Notes: generated from the letters alone by a model not told the origin. DNA of 44,105 nucleotides from Bacteroidales bacterium (GCA_024763075.1 JANTGF010000032.1:1-44105); one strand, 5' to 3'. Counted from the stretch's first letter, positions 25,538 to 35,124 are shown. A program made the numbers and translations.

Positions 25538-26206
25538 ATGATTACAATTTCCGAATCCGTAAAGAATATTCTCTCACAATCGCCATTCCTGGAAGAAGCC
25601 CTGGCTGATAACCTGATAAATGTTTCTTCGTTGGCACGATACATATTACCTGAGGTTGAAAAAAGTTTGCAAAAGAAGGTGAAGGAAGGAGCAGTAATAA
25701 TGGCAATTAACAGACTTGCTCCCAATTATTATTTTAAAATTAATATTGGGTTGAAGGATTTTGTAACGAATCTCGGAGATTTCACCGTGCGTTCGGATCT
25801 GATGGATTATACCTATCTTAACACAGACAGCCTGAGAAAGAAACAGTTGATTTTATTAAAACAACTGGAAGACCAACCAGGTGTCTTTTATACTTTTTCA
25901 CAGGGAATCAATGAGACTACAATTATCATCAGTGTTTCACAGGAAACTTTAATGGATGAACTTTTCAAAACCGAACAGTTGGTAAATAAAAAGACCGATC
26001 TTTCTACCATCACCATGAAATTGCCCACTGAAAATACGGAAATATCAGGTTTTTACTATTTCATATTAAAAAACCTGGCCTGGGAAGGAATAAATATTAT
26101 GGAGGTTATTTCAACAACAAACGAATTTACGATTGTTGTGAAAGATGAAGAAGTACAGAATGCATTTAATATTTTAATGAATCTGAAAAAAGGCAGAAAG
26201 AGATAA
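25538..26206 (+). CDS. ACT-domain protein, aspartokinase-like regulatory domain
   Basis: A 222-residue protein with a helical N-terminal half (SQSPFLEEALADNLINVSSLARYIL) that looks like a small helix-turn-helix or dimerisation unit. The C-terminal ACT domain (about 150-218) carries ISGFYYFILKNLAWEGINIMEVIST and FTIVVKDEEVQNAFNILM, which resemble the ACT region of aspartate kinases. There is no kinase domain. It may sense an amino acid and act on another protein or on DNA, but no ligand can be assigned. The adjacent AsmA-like gene follows 30 bp later. Divergent from the CYTH gene and close to lysC. Confidence 0.75.
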   Translation: MITISESVKNILSQSPFLEEALADNLINVSSLARYILPEVEKSLQKKVKEGAVIMAINRLAPNYYFKINIGLKDFVTNLGDFTVRSDLMDYTYLNTDSLRKKQLILLKQLEDQPGVFYTFSQGINETTIIISVSQETLMDELFKTEQLVNKKTDLSTITMKLPTENTEISGFYYFILKNLAWEGINIMEVISTTNEFTIVVKDEEVQNAFNILMNLKKGRKR

Positions 26207-26236
26207 TCCCGGTAATATTTCTGCAAATTAAAAAAT

Positions 26237-29200
26237 ATGGAACCAAGCAAGAAACAGACCTTTTCCGGAAAAAGTAAGAAACAAATCCTACTCCGCACAA
26301 GTCTGGCCATCTTATTCATACTTATGGCATTGTTTGTGGTCTCGGCGGCAGTTTTGTATCTGAAAAGGGATGAGATCGCCGGGAATATATTATCTGGAAT
26401 CAATAATAACAAAAATGGAGAGATTGATTTTGAAAATATTAGCATTGATGCAGTTACCCAGTTCCCTAACATCTCTCTCACCTTGCTAAATGTTGATATT
26501 TTTGAACATCATAAATTCTCTGAACCCGATATAAAACCATTTGCAAGGATTGAAAAAGTATATTGTGGTTTTGATGTGATTGAACTGATCAAAGGAAATA
26601 TAAAAGTTTCGAAAATCACTTTAGAAAACGGAAATCTGAGCTTGATTCACAATAGTGACAGCAGCTTCAATTTCATCAATACCTTTATGCAAAAGGATAC
26701 ACTTAAAGAAAATACCAGATTAAGTTCCAGACAAGTCCGAAATTCTGATAACAAAAACTCAGAAATAAAACTTTCACTAAATCAAATTGCTTTAATAAAC
26801 ATCAGGGCAGACTATATCGACTCCATAGCCGGAATAAATACATGGACAGAAATTAGTAAATTGAAATCCTCCTTATTGTTTAAGGATGGTTTTATTGAAA
26901 GTTCAGCTAACCTGAACATGTATATTAATAAAATCAAATTGTCAGAGAATCATAGTTTTAATAATATTAGTGTGGGCTTGCAAACCCGCATATTTTTTGA
27001 CAGGGATAAACAAACTTTAAGCTTTGACCCCAGCGAACTGCAAGTCAATGATGCTCATTTCAAAATGTTTGGACTTATTGATTTTAAGGACATAGCAAAT
27101 GTTGACATCAAGCTGAACGGAATTGATAAAGACCAGAGTCTGCTCCATTTATATTTGACCCGCTCTGGCTTAAAAAATATCAGGGAGGGAGATATTTTAT
27201 TTAACGGGAGCATCAATGGCTCTTTTCGGGAAGGAATTCCAAATATCAATTTTGATTTTGGCATAACAAACCTGAGCATCACGATTCCTGATGTTGACCA
27301 TTCCATCGAACATCTGAATTTATCCGGAAAGTTTCATTCCGGAACCAAATCAGATTTTTCAGATGCTACCCTGAAAGTCGATACAATTAACGGAAAACTA
27401 CCTGGTGGCAGCATTGCCGGGAACTTGTTTGTAAGTAATTTCACTGCACCTTATCTTGATTACCAGATTGATCTCATTACAAACATCAGAGGATTTGATA
27501 AAGTATTTAAATTAAGCAAGGTCAGTAAGTTACAGGGACTCATTCATTTTAACGATAAGTATTCAGGGCAGTTCCGGCCAGACTCAGGATGGACAAACCG
27601 TCGTAAAGGAAATTTTCGCCTTATCCTTGACAGCCTGTCTTTTGTTTTACCCGATATGAATGTAAGCCTGCTGGACGGAAATGTGAACGGAAATCTGGAT
27701 ACAAGCTATTTCCGGAACCTTATTTTTAAAACTGAAAAAACAGATTTACTGGTTAACGGAAAAATCTACAATCTCTCCCAGTTTATTTTTGATGAAAACA
27801 GAGAAATTTTTGCTGATTTTAACATTAGATCTGACATGTTTGATCTTCCACAGTTTCTCTCTTTCGATCCTAAAATAGGCAGAAGTTTTCCTTATAAAAT
27901 CAAGGATCTATTATTGAACTTATCTGTAACAACTTCACGAAAAAAGCTTAAAGTTTATCAGGTTGCACCTGAAATAAACTTCAATATTAAGCAACTGGAA
28001 GCTACCATTATGGATTTTATTCCCCGGGTCACGATAAATCAGGGCAATTTTTTACTGGGAGAATCAGACAGTCTGCTACACCTAAATTTTACTGATTTTG
28101 ACATTAAAGTTGCCGGCAGCCATTTAAAAACACATGTTGAACTGTTTCGTCCACCTGACCGGTCGCTGGATCTGCATATTGATTTAGATGCACAAAATCT
28201 GAATTTAGGTAAGGCTTTCTATTTTGAAGAAAACGACACAATCCCCAAATTACTGAATGCCGGATTAAATGGAAACATGAATTTATCTTCCCATTTCCGA
28301 AAAATTGACAGTATCTCGCACCTGAAAACATTAAATTTTACATCCGGATTTTTAACTTATACCGGATTAACGGATACGCTGGAATTCAGCAAGCTTTACC
28401 TGGATGCACAAAGTATTAATTATAAGAAAAAGACAAATCCTCTGACCAACCTGTCATCCAGGATTATTCTTTCCGCAGGAAAGTTTAAGAGTTCCTCATT
28501 AAAAACGGAAGACTCCCAATTTCAGATTATTGCAAAAGATGGCAGTTTTACAATAGTACCTGAAAAATTTGCTTTATTTGGAAAAGAAGGCAATGGGAAG
28601 TTTATTGTAAATCCTTTTAATGATCCTCCTTCATACGAAATAAATTACAGGGTAAACCATTTCAAAATTGAAGATTTACTGAATAATTTCACTCCAAAAC
28701 AATACCTGACAGGACGATCGGACCTGTCTGTTGAGCTTGTATTCACCGGGAAAAAATGGAAAGAGATATCATCAACAATGAAAGGGAGAATTCATCTTTC
28801 AGGTGACAGTTTAGTTTTAACCGGGTTTGATTTTGATGACTTTATAAAGAAATATGAAAGAAGCCAGAGATTTACCCTGGCAGATGTGGGGGCGGTAATT
28901 ATTGCCGGACCCCTGGGTTTGGCTGTTACCAAAGGAACCGATTTTACCAGGGTTCTCATTACAAATCATGAAGATTCAACCCTGATCACAAAATTATATT
29001 CCTATTGGGCGGTGCAGAATGGAATTTTAAAAATGTATGATGTGGCATTTACAACCCGGGAAAACAGAATGGCATCCAAAGGATGGATCAACGTCGCAAA
29101 CGATAGCCTTGATATCACATTTGCCGTAGTGAATCCCAGAGGTTGCAGCATATTAAGTCAGAATGTCCACGGATCACTTAAGGACCCAAAACTGGGAGAC

Positions 29201-29320
29201 CTGGAAGTGGTTTCTAAATTACTGGCTCCGATAACAAATCTGGTAAAAAATGTTTTTGATCCGGATTGCGAACCGTTTTATACCGGGACATTAAAGGGCC
29301 CTGTTCTTCCGGAAAAATAA
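26237..29320 (+). CDS. AsmA-family protein (large periplasmic bridge-like protein)
   Basis: This 1027-residue protein has an N-terminal membrane anchor (about 20-42), then an AsmA N-terminal segment (FENISIDAVTQFPNISLTLLNVDI) and repeated beta strands over the rest of the chain. The last 200 residues contain the AsmA_2 C-terminal pattern, including LSGDSLVLTGFDFDDFIKKY and DVAFTTRENRMASKGWINV. AsmA-family proteins span the periplasm and help move lipids to the outer membrane. Length suits the group. It follows the ACT gene by 30 bp and converges with the receiver gene across 13 bp. Confidence 0.88.
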   Translation: MEPSKKQTFSGKSKKQILLRTSLAILFILMALFVVSAAVLYLKRDEIAGNILSGINNNKNGEIDFENISIDAVTQFPNISLTLLNVDIFEHHKFSEPDIKPFARIEKVYCGFDVIELIKGNIKVSKITLENGNLSLIHNSDSSFNFINTFMQKDTLKENTRLSSRQVRNSDNKNSEIKLSLNQIALINIRADYIDSIAGINTWTEISKLKSSLLFKDGFIESSANLNMYINKIKLSENHSFNNISVGLQTRIFFDRDKQTLSFDPSELQVNDAHFKMFGLIDFKDIANVDIKLNGIDKDQSLLHLYLTRSGLKNIREGDILFNGSINGSFREGIPNINFDFGITNLSITIPDVDHSIEHLNLSGKFHSGTKSDFSDATLKVDTINGKLPGGSIAGNLFVSNFTAPYLDYQIDLITNIRGFDKVFKLSKVSKLQGLIHFNDKYSGQFRPDSGWTNRRKGNFRLILDSLSFVLPDMNVSLLDGNVNGNLDTSYFRNLIFKTEKTDLLVNGKIYNLSQFIFDENREIFADFNIRSDMFDLPQFLSFDPKIGRSFPYKIKDLLLNLSVTTSRKKLKVYQVAPEINFNIKQLEATIMDFIPRVTINQGNFLLGESDSLLHLNFTDFDIKVAGSHLKTHVELFRPPDRSLDLHIDLDAQNLNLGKAFYFEENDTIPKLLNAGLNGNMNLSSHFRKIDSISHLKTLNFTSGFLTYTGLTDTLEFSKLYLDAQSINYKKKTNPLTNLSSRIILSAGKFKSSSLKTEDSQFQIIAKDGSFTIVPEKFALFGKEGNGKFIVNPFNDPPSYEINYRVNHFKIEDLLNNFTPKQYLTGRSDLSVELVFTGKKWKEISSTMKGRIHLSGDSLVLTGFDFDDFIKKYERSQRFTLADVGAVIIAGPLGLAVTKGTDFTRVLITNHEDSTLITKLYSYWAVQNGILKMYDVAFTTRENRMASKGWINVANDSLDITFAVVNPRGCSILSQNVHGSLKDPKLGDLEVVSKLLAPITNLVKNVFDPDCEPFYTGTLKGPVLPEK

Positions 29321-29333
29321 TTAAGTATTGAGA

Positions 29334-30218
29334 TTACCTGTCGAGGTAACGGTATATTTTCAGTATTAAATCGTAATGTCCGATGGGTTTTGAAATAAAA
29401 TCATTAAAACCCAGGCCTTCCTTATTTATGGCTGTCCAGTCAAAATTATAGGCAGTTTGCGCAATAACAGGTATTTTGGTATTATATTTCCGTATGGCTT
29501 TTGTAGCTTCAAATCCATCCATGCCTGGCATCAGAATATCCATAAGGATAATGTTGATATCAGGATTTTTTCTGAATATCTTAAGCACTTCATTTCCGTC
29601 TTTAGCCCAAAGGACTTCGGCTCCGGTTTTTTGTAGTACTGCTTTCAATAATATGAAATTCATTTCAACATCTTCTGCAATCAGGATTTTTTTACCCCGC
29701 CAGTTTATGATCTCAAGATAGTCATCTTTGGTTTTAAAAGACTTTGTATCACCGAGTTTCAGACTTCCGATCAATTCATCAATGGCAGATAAAGTAGATT
29801 GTTTACTTGTTTCAATGTAGCCAAAGTAACGGTCTGACTGATCCTTGTCTATTTCTTCATCTCTTAGTAAATCTGCAAATCCCAATACATTGTTGAGTTC
29901 CATCCTGATGCGATGCAGAAAATTCAACAAAAACTCTGGATCTCTTTCTGCCAGTTTTCTGATTCCTTCAGGAATTTCTATTTCAATTTTCTCAATACTT
30001 TCTTCCGGTAATGAAAACTTTTTGTACAAAAAAACCCCCAGACCTACTACAAGTATGATAAGAAAAATTCTGAAGATCAGTTCTCCCGATGAAATACCGG
30101 TAAACAGGGATTCCATTAAATTTCTTTCGTCATCAACAATGGTCACAAACATTGATTGCAGAAACCAGAGTAATAATACTGAAAATATAATAAGTGGAAG
30201 TATAGCTTTCTTTTGCAT
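29334..30218 (-). CDS. Membrane-anchored DHp-receiver protein without a kinase ATPase domain
   Basis: This 294-residue protein has two membrane helices (about 5-25 and 48-66) with a short extracytoplasmic loop. A histidine-kinase-like DHp segment follows: FLHRIRMELNNVLGFADLL, with H102 where SHEIRTPLN would be (E and TP changed to R and ME). It then goes straight into a receiver domain (176-294) with D183, phospho-acceptor D227 (LMDILMPGMDG), T255 and K277. The HATPase domain of hybrid kinases is absent. It could be a phosphate acceptor or a membrane-tethered switch. No partner kinase or output domain is in view. Confidence 0.85.
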   Translation of the reverse strand: MQKKAILPLIIFSVLLLWFLQSMFVTIVDDERNLMESLFTGISSGELIFRIFLIILVVGLGVFLYKKFSLPEESIEKIEIEIPEGIRKLAERDPEFLLNFLHRIRMELNNVLGFADLLRDEEIDKDQSDRYFGYIETSKQSTLSAIDELIGSLKLGDTKSFKTKDDYLEIINWRGKKILIAEDVEMNFILLKAVLQKTGAEVLWAKDGNEVLKIFRKNPDINIILMDILMPGMDGFEATKAIRKYNTKIPVIAQTAYNFDWTAINKEGLGFNDFISKPIGHYDLILKIYRYLDR

Positions 30219-30400
30219 TCAGTGCCCCTCTTTAATTGCTGTTTTTGCCCCTTCTTTTTCTGTGCTTATAAGGTGAAATATAAACCGTTCCAAATGAAAA
30301 ATCCCGGGGGAATAACAATATTAACTTCAATTTACCCATTCGAACTTATATTACGTGACATCCATTAAAAAAGTTATATTTATTCAAATATTAACCCACC

Positions 30401-30421
30401 TATTCAGAACGGTTCTGAATA
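30401..30421. promoter_or_regulatory. 21-bp perfect palindrome, probable operator upstream of the fucosidase gene
   Basis: TATTCAGAAC-G-GTTCTGAATA has two perfect 10-bp arms around a single G. It lies about 46 bp upstream of the -7 box and 147 bp upstream of the start codon, a position typical for an activator or repressor site. No regulator gene is adjacent. It and the -7 box are the only signals I see in the 349-bp gap between the receiver and fucosidase genes. Confidence 0.65.
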
Positions 30422-30466
30422 ATGTCAATTTTTGATATTTACATTCCATAAAAAGAGCTTTGATTG

Positions 30467-30474
30467 TATATTTG
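30467..30474 (+). promoter_or_regulatory. -7 box (TATATTTG) for the fucosidase operon
   Basis: TATATTTG fits TAnnTTTG and leaves a leader of roughly 85-90 nt. There is no -33 TTTG at standard spacing, which would fit dependence on an activator bound at the palindrome. Confidence 0.5.
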
Positions 30475-30567
30475 AATAATCATAGATACTGAAGAATTAC
30501 ACATCCATGAATTTTTCAGTATATCAGATATAAATTACTATTAATTAACACTTTAAATTCAAAACAC

Positions 30568-31998
30568 ATGAATTCAACAAAGGCAGTAATACTTTTATTC
30601 CTTTTTTTGGCAATTCCTATGTTACATTTTGGACAGGATCTGAGCAGTGAGGAAAAAGAAACAGATCCGCTTGTTCTAAGAAACCTCGAAGAATGGCAGG
30701 ATTTAAAGTTTGGTTTTATGATGCATTGGGGTCCATATTCTCAGTGGGGAGTTGTGGAATCCTGGTCAATCTGCTCTGAAGATGTTCCATGGTGCCGGAG
30801 AAAGATGGATAACTATGTTGATTATGTCAGAGCTTATGAAAAACTGAAAGATACTTTTAATCCGGTGAAATTTGATCCGGACAGCTGGGCAAAAATTGCC
30901 AAAGAGGCAGGCATGAAATATGTGGTTTTTACAACAAAACATCATGACGGTTTTAGTATGTTTGATACCAAACTTACAAATTACAGTATTACAGACCCTG
31001 GTTGTGCCTTCCATAATAATCCTAAATCGAATATTACGAAAGAGATTTTTACAGCTTTCCGGAAGGAAGGGTTTAAAACAGGTGCCTATTTTTCCAAACC
31101 CGACTGGCACAGTGAATATTACTGGTGGCCCTATTTTGCCACGCCCACAAGACATGTGAATTACAATCCGGCAAAATACCCTGATCGCTGGCAAAAATTC
31201 AAAGATTTCACCTACGGGCAAATTGAAGAACTAATGACTGGTTACGGAAAGGTAGATATCTTATGGCTGGATGGTGGGTGGGTACGACCCCGGCCCGAAC
31301 TGGATAACCCCAAGCTTATCGTACCTCCGTTCAATCAGGACATAGATATGCCAAAAATTGCAAAAATGGCACGCTCTCATCAACCCGGGTTAATTATCGT
31401 TGACAGAACTGTAAAAGGGAAATATGAGAATTATACAACTCCCGAGCAACACATTCCGGATGAGGCACTGGATTATCCCTGGGAAACCTGTATGACCATG
31501 GGCAATTCATGGTCGTTTGTTCCGCATGATCATTATAAACCTACAAATAAAATTATACACAACCTGGTGGATATTGTAGCAAAAGGGGGGAATTATTTGT
31601 TAAATGTGGGTCCCGGGCCAGATGGTACCCTACCGGAAGATGCTATTCAAAAAATGAAGGAAATCGGAGCATGGATGAAAATAAATGGTGATGCTATCTA
31701 TAAGACAAGGGCCATTGCACCTTTTAAGGAAAACAACATTTGTTTCACCATGAATAAGGATAAAAGCGTGAATGCCATTTATCTTGCCGGAGAAGATGAG
31801 AAAAACCTTCCGGAGAAAATAAATATATCTTCTTTTACTCCAGAAAAGGGAGCAAAAGTTTATTTGCTGGGTTATGTAAAACCTGTAAAATGGAAAAAGA
31901 ATGAGGAAGGATTTTCAATCAGTATTCCGTCCTCTCTTCAGAAGAAACCACCATGTAGTTTCGCATGGTCTTTTAAGATAACAAAAGTAAAACAATAG
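30568..31998 (+). CDS. Alpha-L-fucosidase, GH29 family, exported
   Basis: A 476-residue glycosidase with a signal peptide (MNSTKAVILLFLFLAIPMLHFG). The barrel shows the GH29 pattern: KFGFMMHWGPYSQWGV (47-62), KYVVFTTKHHDGFSMFDT (117-134; H125 and H126), and VDILWLDGGWV (229-239) with nucleophile D235. It should release alpha-L-fucose from glycans in the periplasm or outside. The segment NYLLNVGPGPDG is also typical. It is followed 12 bp later by the DUF4091 gene. The acid/base residue is not obvious by eye. Confidence 0.93.
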   Translation: MNSTKAVILLFLFLAIPMLHFGQDLSSEEKETDPLVLRNLEEWQDLKFGFMMHWGPYSQWGVVESWSICSEDVPWCRRKMDNYVDYVRAYEKLKDTFNPVKFDPDSWAKIAKEAGMKYVVFTTKHHDGFSMFDTKLTNYSITDPGCAFHNNPKSNITKEIFTAFRKEGFKTGAYFSKPDWHSEYYWWPYFATPTRHVNYNPAKYPDRWQKFKDFTYGQIEELMTGYGKVDILWLDGGWVRPRPELDNPKLIVPPFNQDIDMPKIAKMARSHQPGLIIVDRTVKGKYENYTTPEQHIPDEALDYPWETCMTMGNSWSFVPHDHYKPTNKIIHNLVDIVAKGGNYLLNVGPGPDGTLPEDAIQKMKEIGAWMKINGDAIYKTRAIAPFKENNICFTMNKDKSVNAIYLAGEDEKNLPEKINISSFTPEKGAKVYLLGYVKPVKWKKNEEGFSISIPSSLQKKPPCSFAWSFKITKVKQ

Positions 31999-32010
31999 AT
32001 TCTTGAGTGT

Positions 32011-33780
32011 ATGAAAAAACTTTTGCCACTCCTTATTTTCATTTTCTTGCTGAATTTCTGCAAAGAGCCGGAAAAAAAGCTTAGTACAGACTTCCGGGAA
32101 CCTGAAAATCCTGAAAAGCCTGATTCCACTTTATGGGATCATGTAAAAAAAGGCTTACATGCAGGATTTGGATCTGTGGATACCCGTTATAAAAGGGATC
32201 TTCCACCAGGCATTCAAACCACGGATTCCTGGGATGGGACTTCCTGGAGAGGAGAAAAAATTCATACTCAATTTCTTTTATGGTCTGCAGAAAATATTCC
32301 GGATGTCAGATGGAGAACCGGGGAGATAAGAAACAATCAGGGTGAACTACTGGACTCAAATAATTTTGAAATACGGGCGGTACGTTATATTCTGACCGAT
32401 GAATTTGCCGGCGGCTGTGGCTTCAGAAGTGCAGATACCCTTCAGTCCCATCTTGCAGGAGATATGCTTGAAAGGATCACCAAAATAAACATACCGGCAC
32501 ATACTACCCGGCCCATGTGGCTTACAGTGAGTATTCCGGAAAACCAGGCACCCGGTGTTTACACTGGTAATTTAAAAATTCTCCAGCCAGGAGATTCTTC
32601 AAAATTCCTGAAGATTTCCATTAATGTTCAGGATCGAAGGCTCCCTCCTCCGTCCGACTGGACATTTCATCTTGATTTATGGCAGAATCCTTTTGCCGTT
32701 GCCCGGTTTCACAAAATCCCTGTCTGGTCGCAGGATCACTGGGACCTGCTGAAACCACTGTTAACCATGCTGGCTGATGCAGGACAAAAATGCATTACAA
32801 CCTCCATCATTCCCTTCCCCTGGGGCAAACAAACCTATGACCCCTTTGAATCGATGATTGGGTGGATTCACAATTCTTCCGGCAAGTGGGATTATGACTA
32901 CTCCGTATTCGATCAATATGTTCAGTTTGCAATGGATTGCGGTATCACTGAGCAAATCAATTGTTATTCAATGGTTCCATGGGGCAACAAACTGAAATAT
33001 TTTGACGAAGATTCTTCCGGTTTTGTTACCCGGGAAGTACTCCCGGGATCGGAAGAATTTGAAGAACTCTGGAAACCTTTTTTGTATGATTTCAGAGCAC
33101 ATCTGAAAGAAATGGGCTGGCTGGACAAAACAACATTGGCAATGGATGAACGAAACATGAAAGAGATGAAGGCAACCATTACCTTACTAGAAAAAGTAGT
33201 CCCGGAATTCAGGATCACTATGGCCGGTCATTATTTTAAAGACATCAATCCGGCATTGTATGACTTCAGCTACAACTGGCGATTAATCACTGAAAAGTCA
33301 AAAACAGTAGCTGAGAAGCGAAGGAAAAACAACCAGATCACTACCTATTATGTGGCGTGTGGAATTCCCAAACCAAATAATTTCACCTTCTCTCCCCCTG
33401 CCGAATCTGCATATGAGGGGTGGTTCGCTGCAGCCATGGGTTTTGATGGTTTTTTGAGATGGGCTTATAACTCGTGGGTTGAAGACCCTTTAACGGACTC
33501 CAGATTCCGTACATGGCCAGCAGGTGATACCTATTTTGTATATCCCGGGGCAAGGAGTTCCATCCGGTTTGAAAGATTGCGTGAAGGTATTCAGGATTAT
33601 GAAAAAATTAAAATTCTTAAAAGTGAATTTGGCAATCAGGGGATACCCGGAAATCCTGAAAAATTAAAAGAACTGGAAGACTTCCTTGAGAGAATCCAAC
33701 CTGAAAGCCTGGAAGAAAGTCCGGCAAAAGTATGGGTAAATGAAGGAAAAGATTTGATTAACAGGCTTAGTCTAAAATAA
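32011..33780 (+). CDS. DUF4091/GH123-like glycoside hydrolase lipoprotein
   Basis: This 589-residue lipoprotein has a signal ending at LLNFC (Cys17). An N-terminal beta-sandwich (about 50-205; PMWLTVSIPENQAPGVYTG is the typical DUF4091 phrase) precedes a TIM-barrel. The barrel carries an Asp-Glu pair, D379-E380 in LAMDERNM, matching the catalytic DE of GH123 N-acetyl-beta-galactosaminidases. SIRFERLREGIQDYEKI near the C-terminus is family-typical. It probably acts with the fucosidase 12 bp upstream on amino-sugar-containing glycans; substrate unproven. Confidence 0.85.
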   Translation: MKKLLPLLIFIFLLNFCKEPEKKLSTDFREPENPEKPDSTLWDHVKKGLHAGFGSVDTRYKRDLPPGIQTTDSWDGTSWRGEKIHTQFLLWSAENIPDVRWRTGEIRNNQGELLDSNNFEIRAVRYILTDEFAGGCGFRSADTLQSHLAGDMLERITKINIPAHTTRPMWLTVSIPENQAPGVYTGNLKILQPGDSSKFLKISINVQDRRLPPPSDWTFHLDLWQNPFAVARFHKIPVWSQDHWDLLKPLLTMLADAGQKCITTSIIPFPWGKQTYDPFESMIGWIHNSSGKWDYDYSVFDQYVQFAMDCGITEQINCYSMVPWGNKLKYFDEDSSGFVTREVLPGSEEFEELWKPFLYDFRAHLKEMGWLDKTTLAMDERNMKEMKATITLLEKVVPEFRITMAGHYFKDINPALYDFSYNWRLITEKSKTVAEKRRKNNQITTYYVACGIPKPNNFTFSPPAESAYEGWFAAAMGFDGFLRWAYNSWVEDPLTDSRFRTWPAGDTYFVYPGARSSIRFERLREGIQDYEKIKILKSEFGNQGIPGNPEKLKELEDFLERIQPESLEESPAKVWVNEGKDLINRLSLK

Positions 33781-33801
33781 GAACAGAGGAAATGATTCTT
33801 A

Positions 33802-33825
33802 GTTAAAGTTATCAGAAACTTTAAT
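33802..33825. terminator. Bidirectional hairpin between the GH123-like and MFS genes
   Basis: TTAAAGTT (33803-33810) and AACTTTAA (33817-33824) pair perfectly around a 6-nt loop, with a possible extra G-T pair. T-rich sequence follows. The two flanking genes converge. Confidence 0.5.
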
Positions 33826-33837
33826 CATCAGTTTTAA

Positions 33838-35124
33838 TCAAAATGCCGGTTTCGTTTTTTGCTTTCTGTTTTCACGGGCCAGAACCAACGCAGCAAACAG
33901 ACCTGCAATTGCAATTCCGGTTAATAATTTGAAAAAATTGTGATAACCAGTTAAACCAGGGGCAGCATCCAATATACGACCGGCTACTGAATTCAGGAAA
34001 ACATCGGGTGTATATCCAATTACAGAGATCAGGCCTACAGCTGTCCCGGTCAAAGCTTTCTCAATATTTGTTTCTTCCAGCAAAGCAAAATAGACTCCCC
34101 TCAATGCATATACTGCCGCAAAACTAAGCAAAATATTTCCTGTTATCAGAAACACAGAAAGGGAGACAGGTGAAAAAACAGTAAGAATAAGATAATTCAA
34201 CATTAAAAGCAGAAAAACCGTAACAAGCACTTTTGTACCGGAGAACCTGTCCACCAGCAAACCGGCAACAATTGCTGCAATAACTCTTAGCCAGGCAGCA
34301 TTTGATACAAACCTGGCTGCACTTACCTCGTTCATTTTTAAAATATCCACTCCATAAAGTGAATAATAATCCAGTGACTTATACCCACAATATGCACTCA
34401 CTACTATAATTGCCTGAAGCCATACAAGCCTGTTGCTCAAAACATTTCTTAATCCTAAAAATAAGCCTGAAGATTTCTTAATTTCCGACCGTTTTGAATC
34501 CGGAATGAAAAACCATGCAAGTAAAGCTCCTCCGGAGGTTAGAAATACATAAAACCAGATCACTGCTTTTAACGCCTCCGTTCTTTCCTTATCCGTTGAA
34601 TTTTCTACTACACCGGGCAGGAAAAACTGTAAAATAAATACGGCAAGAGTAGCAGCACCTGCAGCAATCAGTCCCCTGCCTCCATCCAGAATACCAAATG
34701 CACGACCCTGAGCAAATTTCCCTCCCCAGTCCCTTGTTGCTTTGATCAGTGCAGCCCAAAATAAAAATATGGTAGTAACTCCCCAATAGCCAAAAAGAAT
34801 AAACAATCCTGCCTGCGGTGGAATGGAGGCAAAATAAACTCCTCCCAAGGCTGTGGTTGCCAAAGACAGTGTAATTAATTTCCGCGAAGAAAACCGGTCA
34901 GCGATTGGTCCGCCGGGAAAATATGCGATCATTGCAGCAATCCCGTAAACACCCATTATATCGCCAAGTGCCGCATTGCTAAGGTCAAATACACTCAAAA
35001 GAGTGGGCCTGAAAAACCTGGCAACATGAAAAGGCAAACTAAAAATTATTTCACCGGCAAAAACAAGGCAAAAAATAACCTGCCATCGTGAATTATTCTT
35101 TATTGTCTTATCTTCCTGCATCAT
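33838..35124 (-). CDS. MFS transporter
   Basis: A 428-residue major facilitator with about 12 membrane helices. The loop after helix 2 reads GGPIADRFSSRKL, an MFS motif A variant, and the central loop is SKRSEIKKSSG (about residue 215). It starts at ATG 35124; a second ATG follows at once. The phrase SLPFHVARFFRPTLLSVFDLSN is seen in Bacteroidota MFS proteins near carbohydrate genes. Facing the fucosidase pair across a shared hairpin, it may import a released sugar (inference). No promoter of consensus type was found. Confidence 0.88.
   Translation of the reverse strand: MMQEDKTIKNNSRWQVIFCLVFAGEIIFSLPFHVARFFRPTLLSVFDLSNAALGDIMGVYGIAAMIAYFPGGPIADRFSSRKLITLSLATTALGGVYFASIPPQAGLFILFGYWGVTTIFLFWAALIKATRDWGGKFAQGRAFGILDGGRGLIAAGAATLAVFILQFFLPGVVENSTDKERTEALKAVIWFYVFLTSGGALLAWFFIPDSKRSEIKKSSGLFLGLRNVLSNRLVWLQAIIVVSAYCGYKSLDYYSLYGVDILKMNEVSAARFVSNAAWLRVIAAIVAGLLVDRFSGTKVLVTVFLLLMLNYLILTVFSPVSLSVFLITGNILLSFAAVYALRGVYFALLEETNIEKALTGTAVGLISVIGYTPDVFLNSVAGRILDAAPGLTGYHNFFKLLTGIAIAGLFAALVLARENRKQKTKPAF

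Noticed and set aside
30400-30480. Palindrome at 30401 considered as a terminator for a plus-strand transcript
   Set aside because: The gene to its left is transcribed away from it, the arms meet at a 1-nt centre that cannot form a normal loop, and no T-tract follows.
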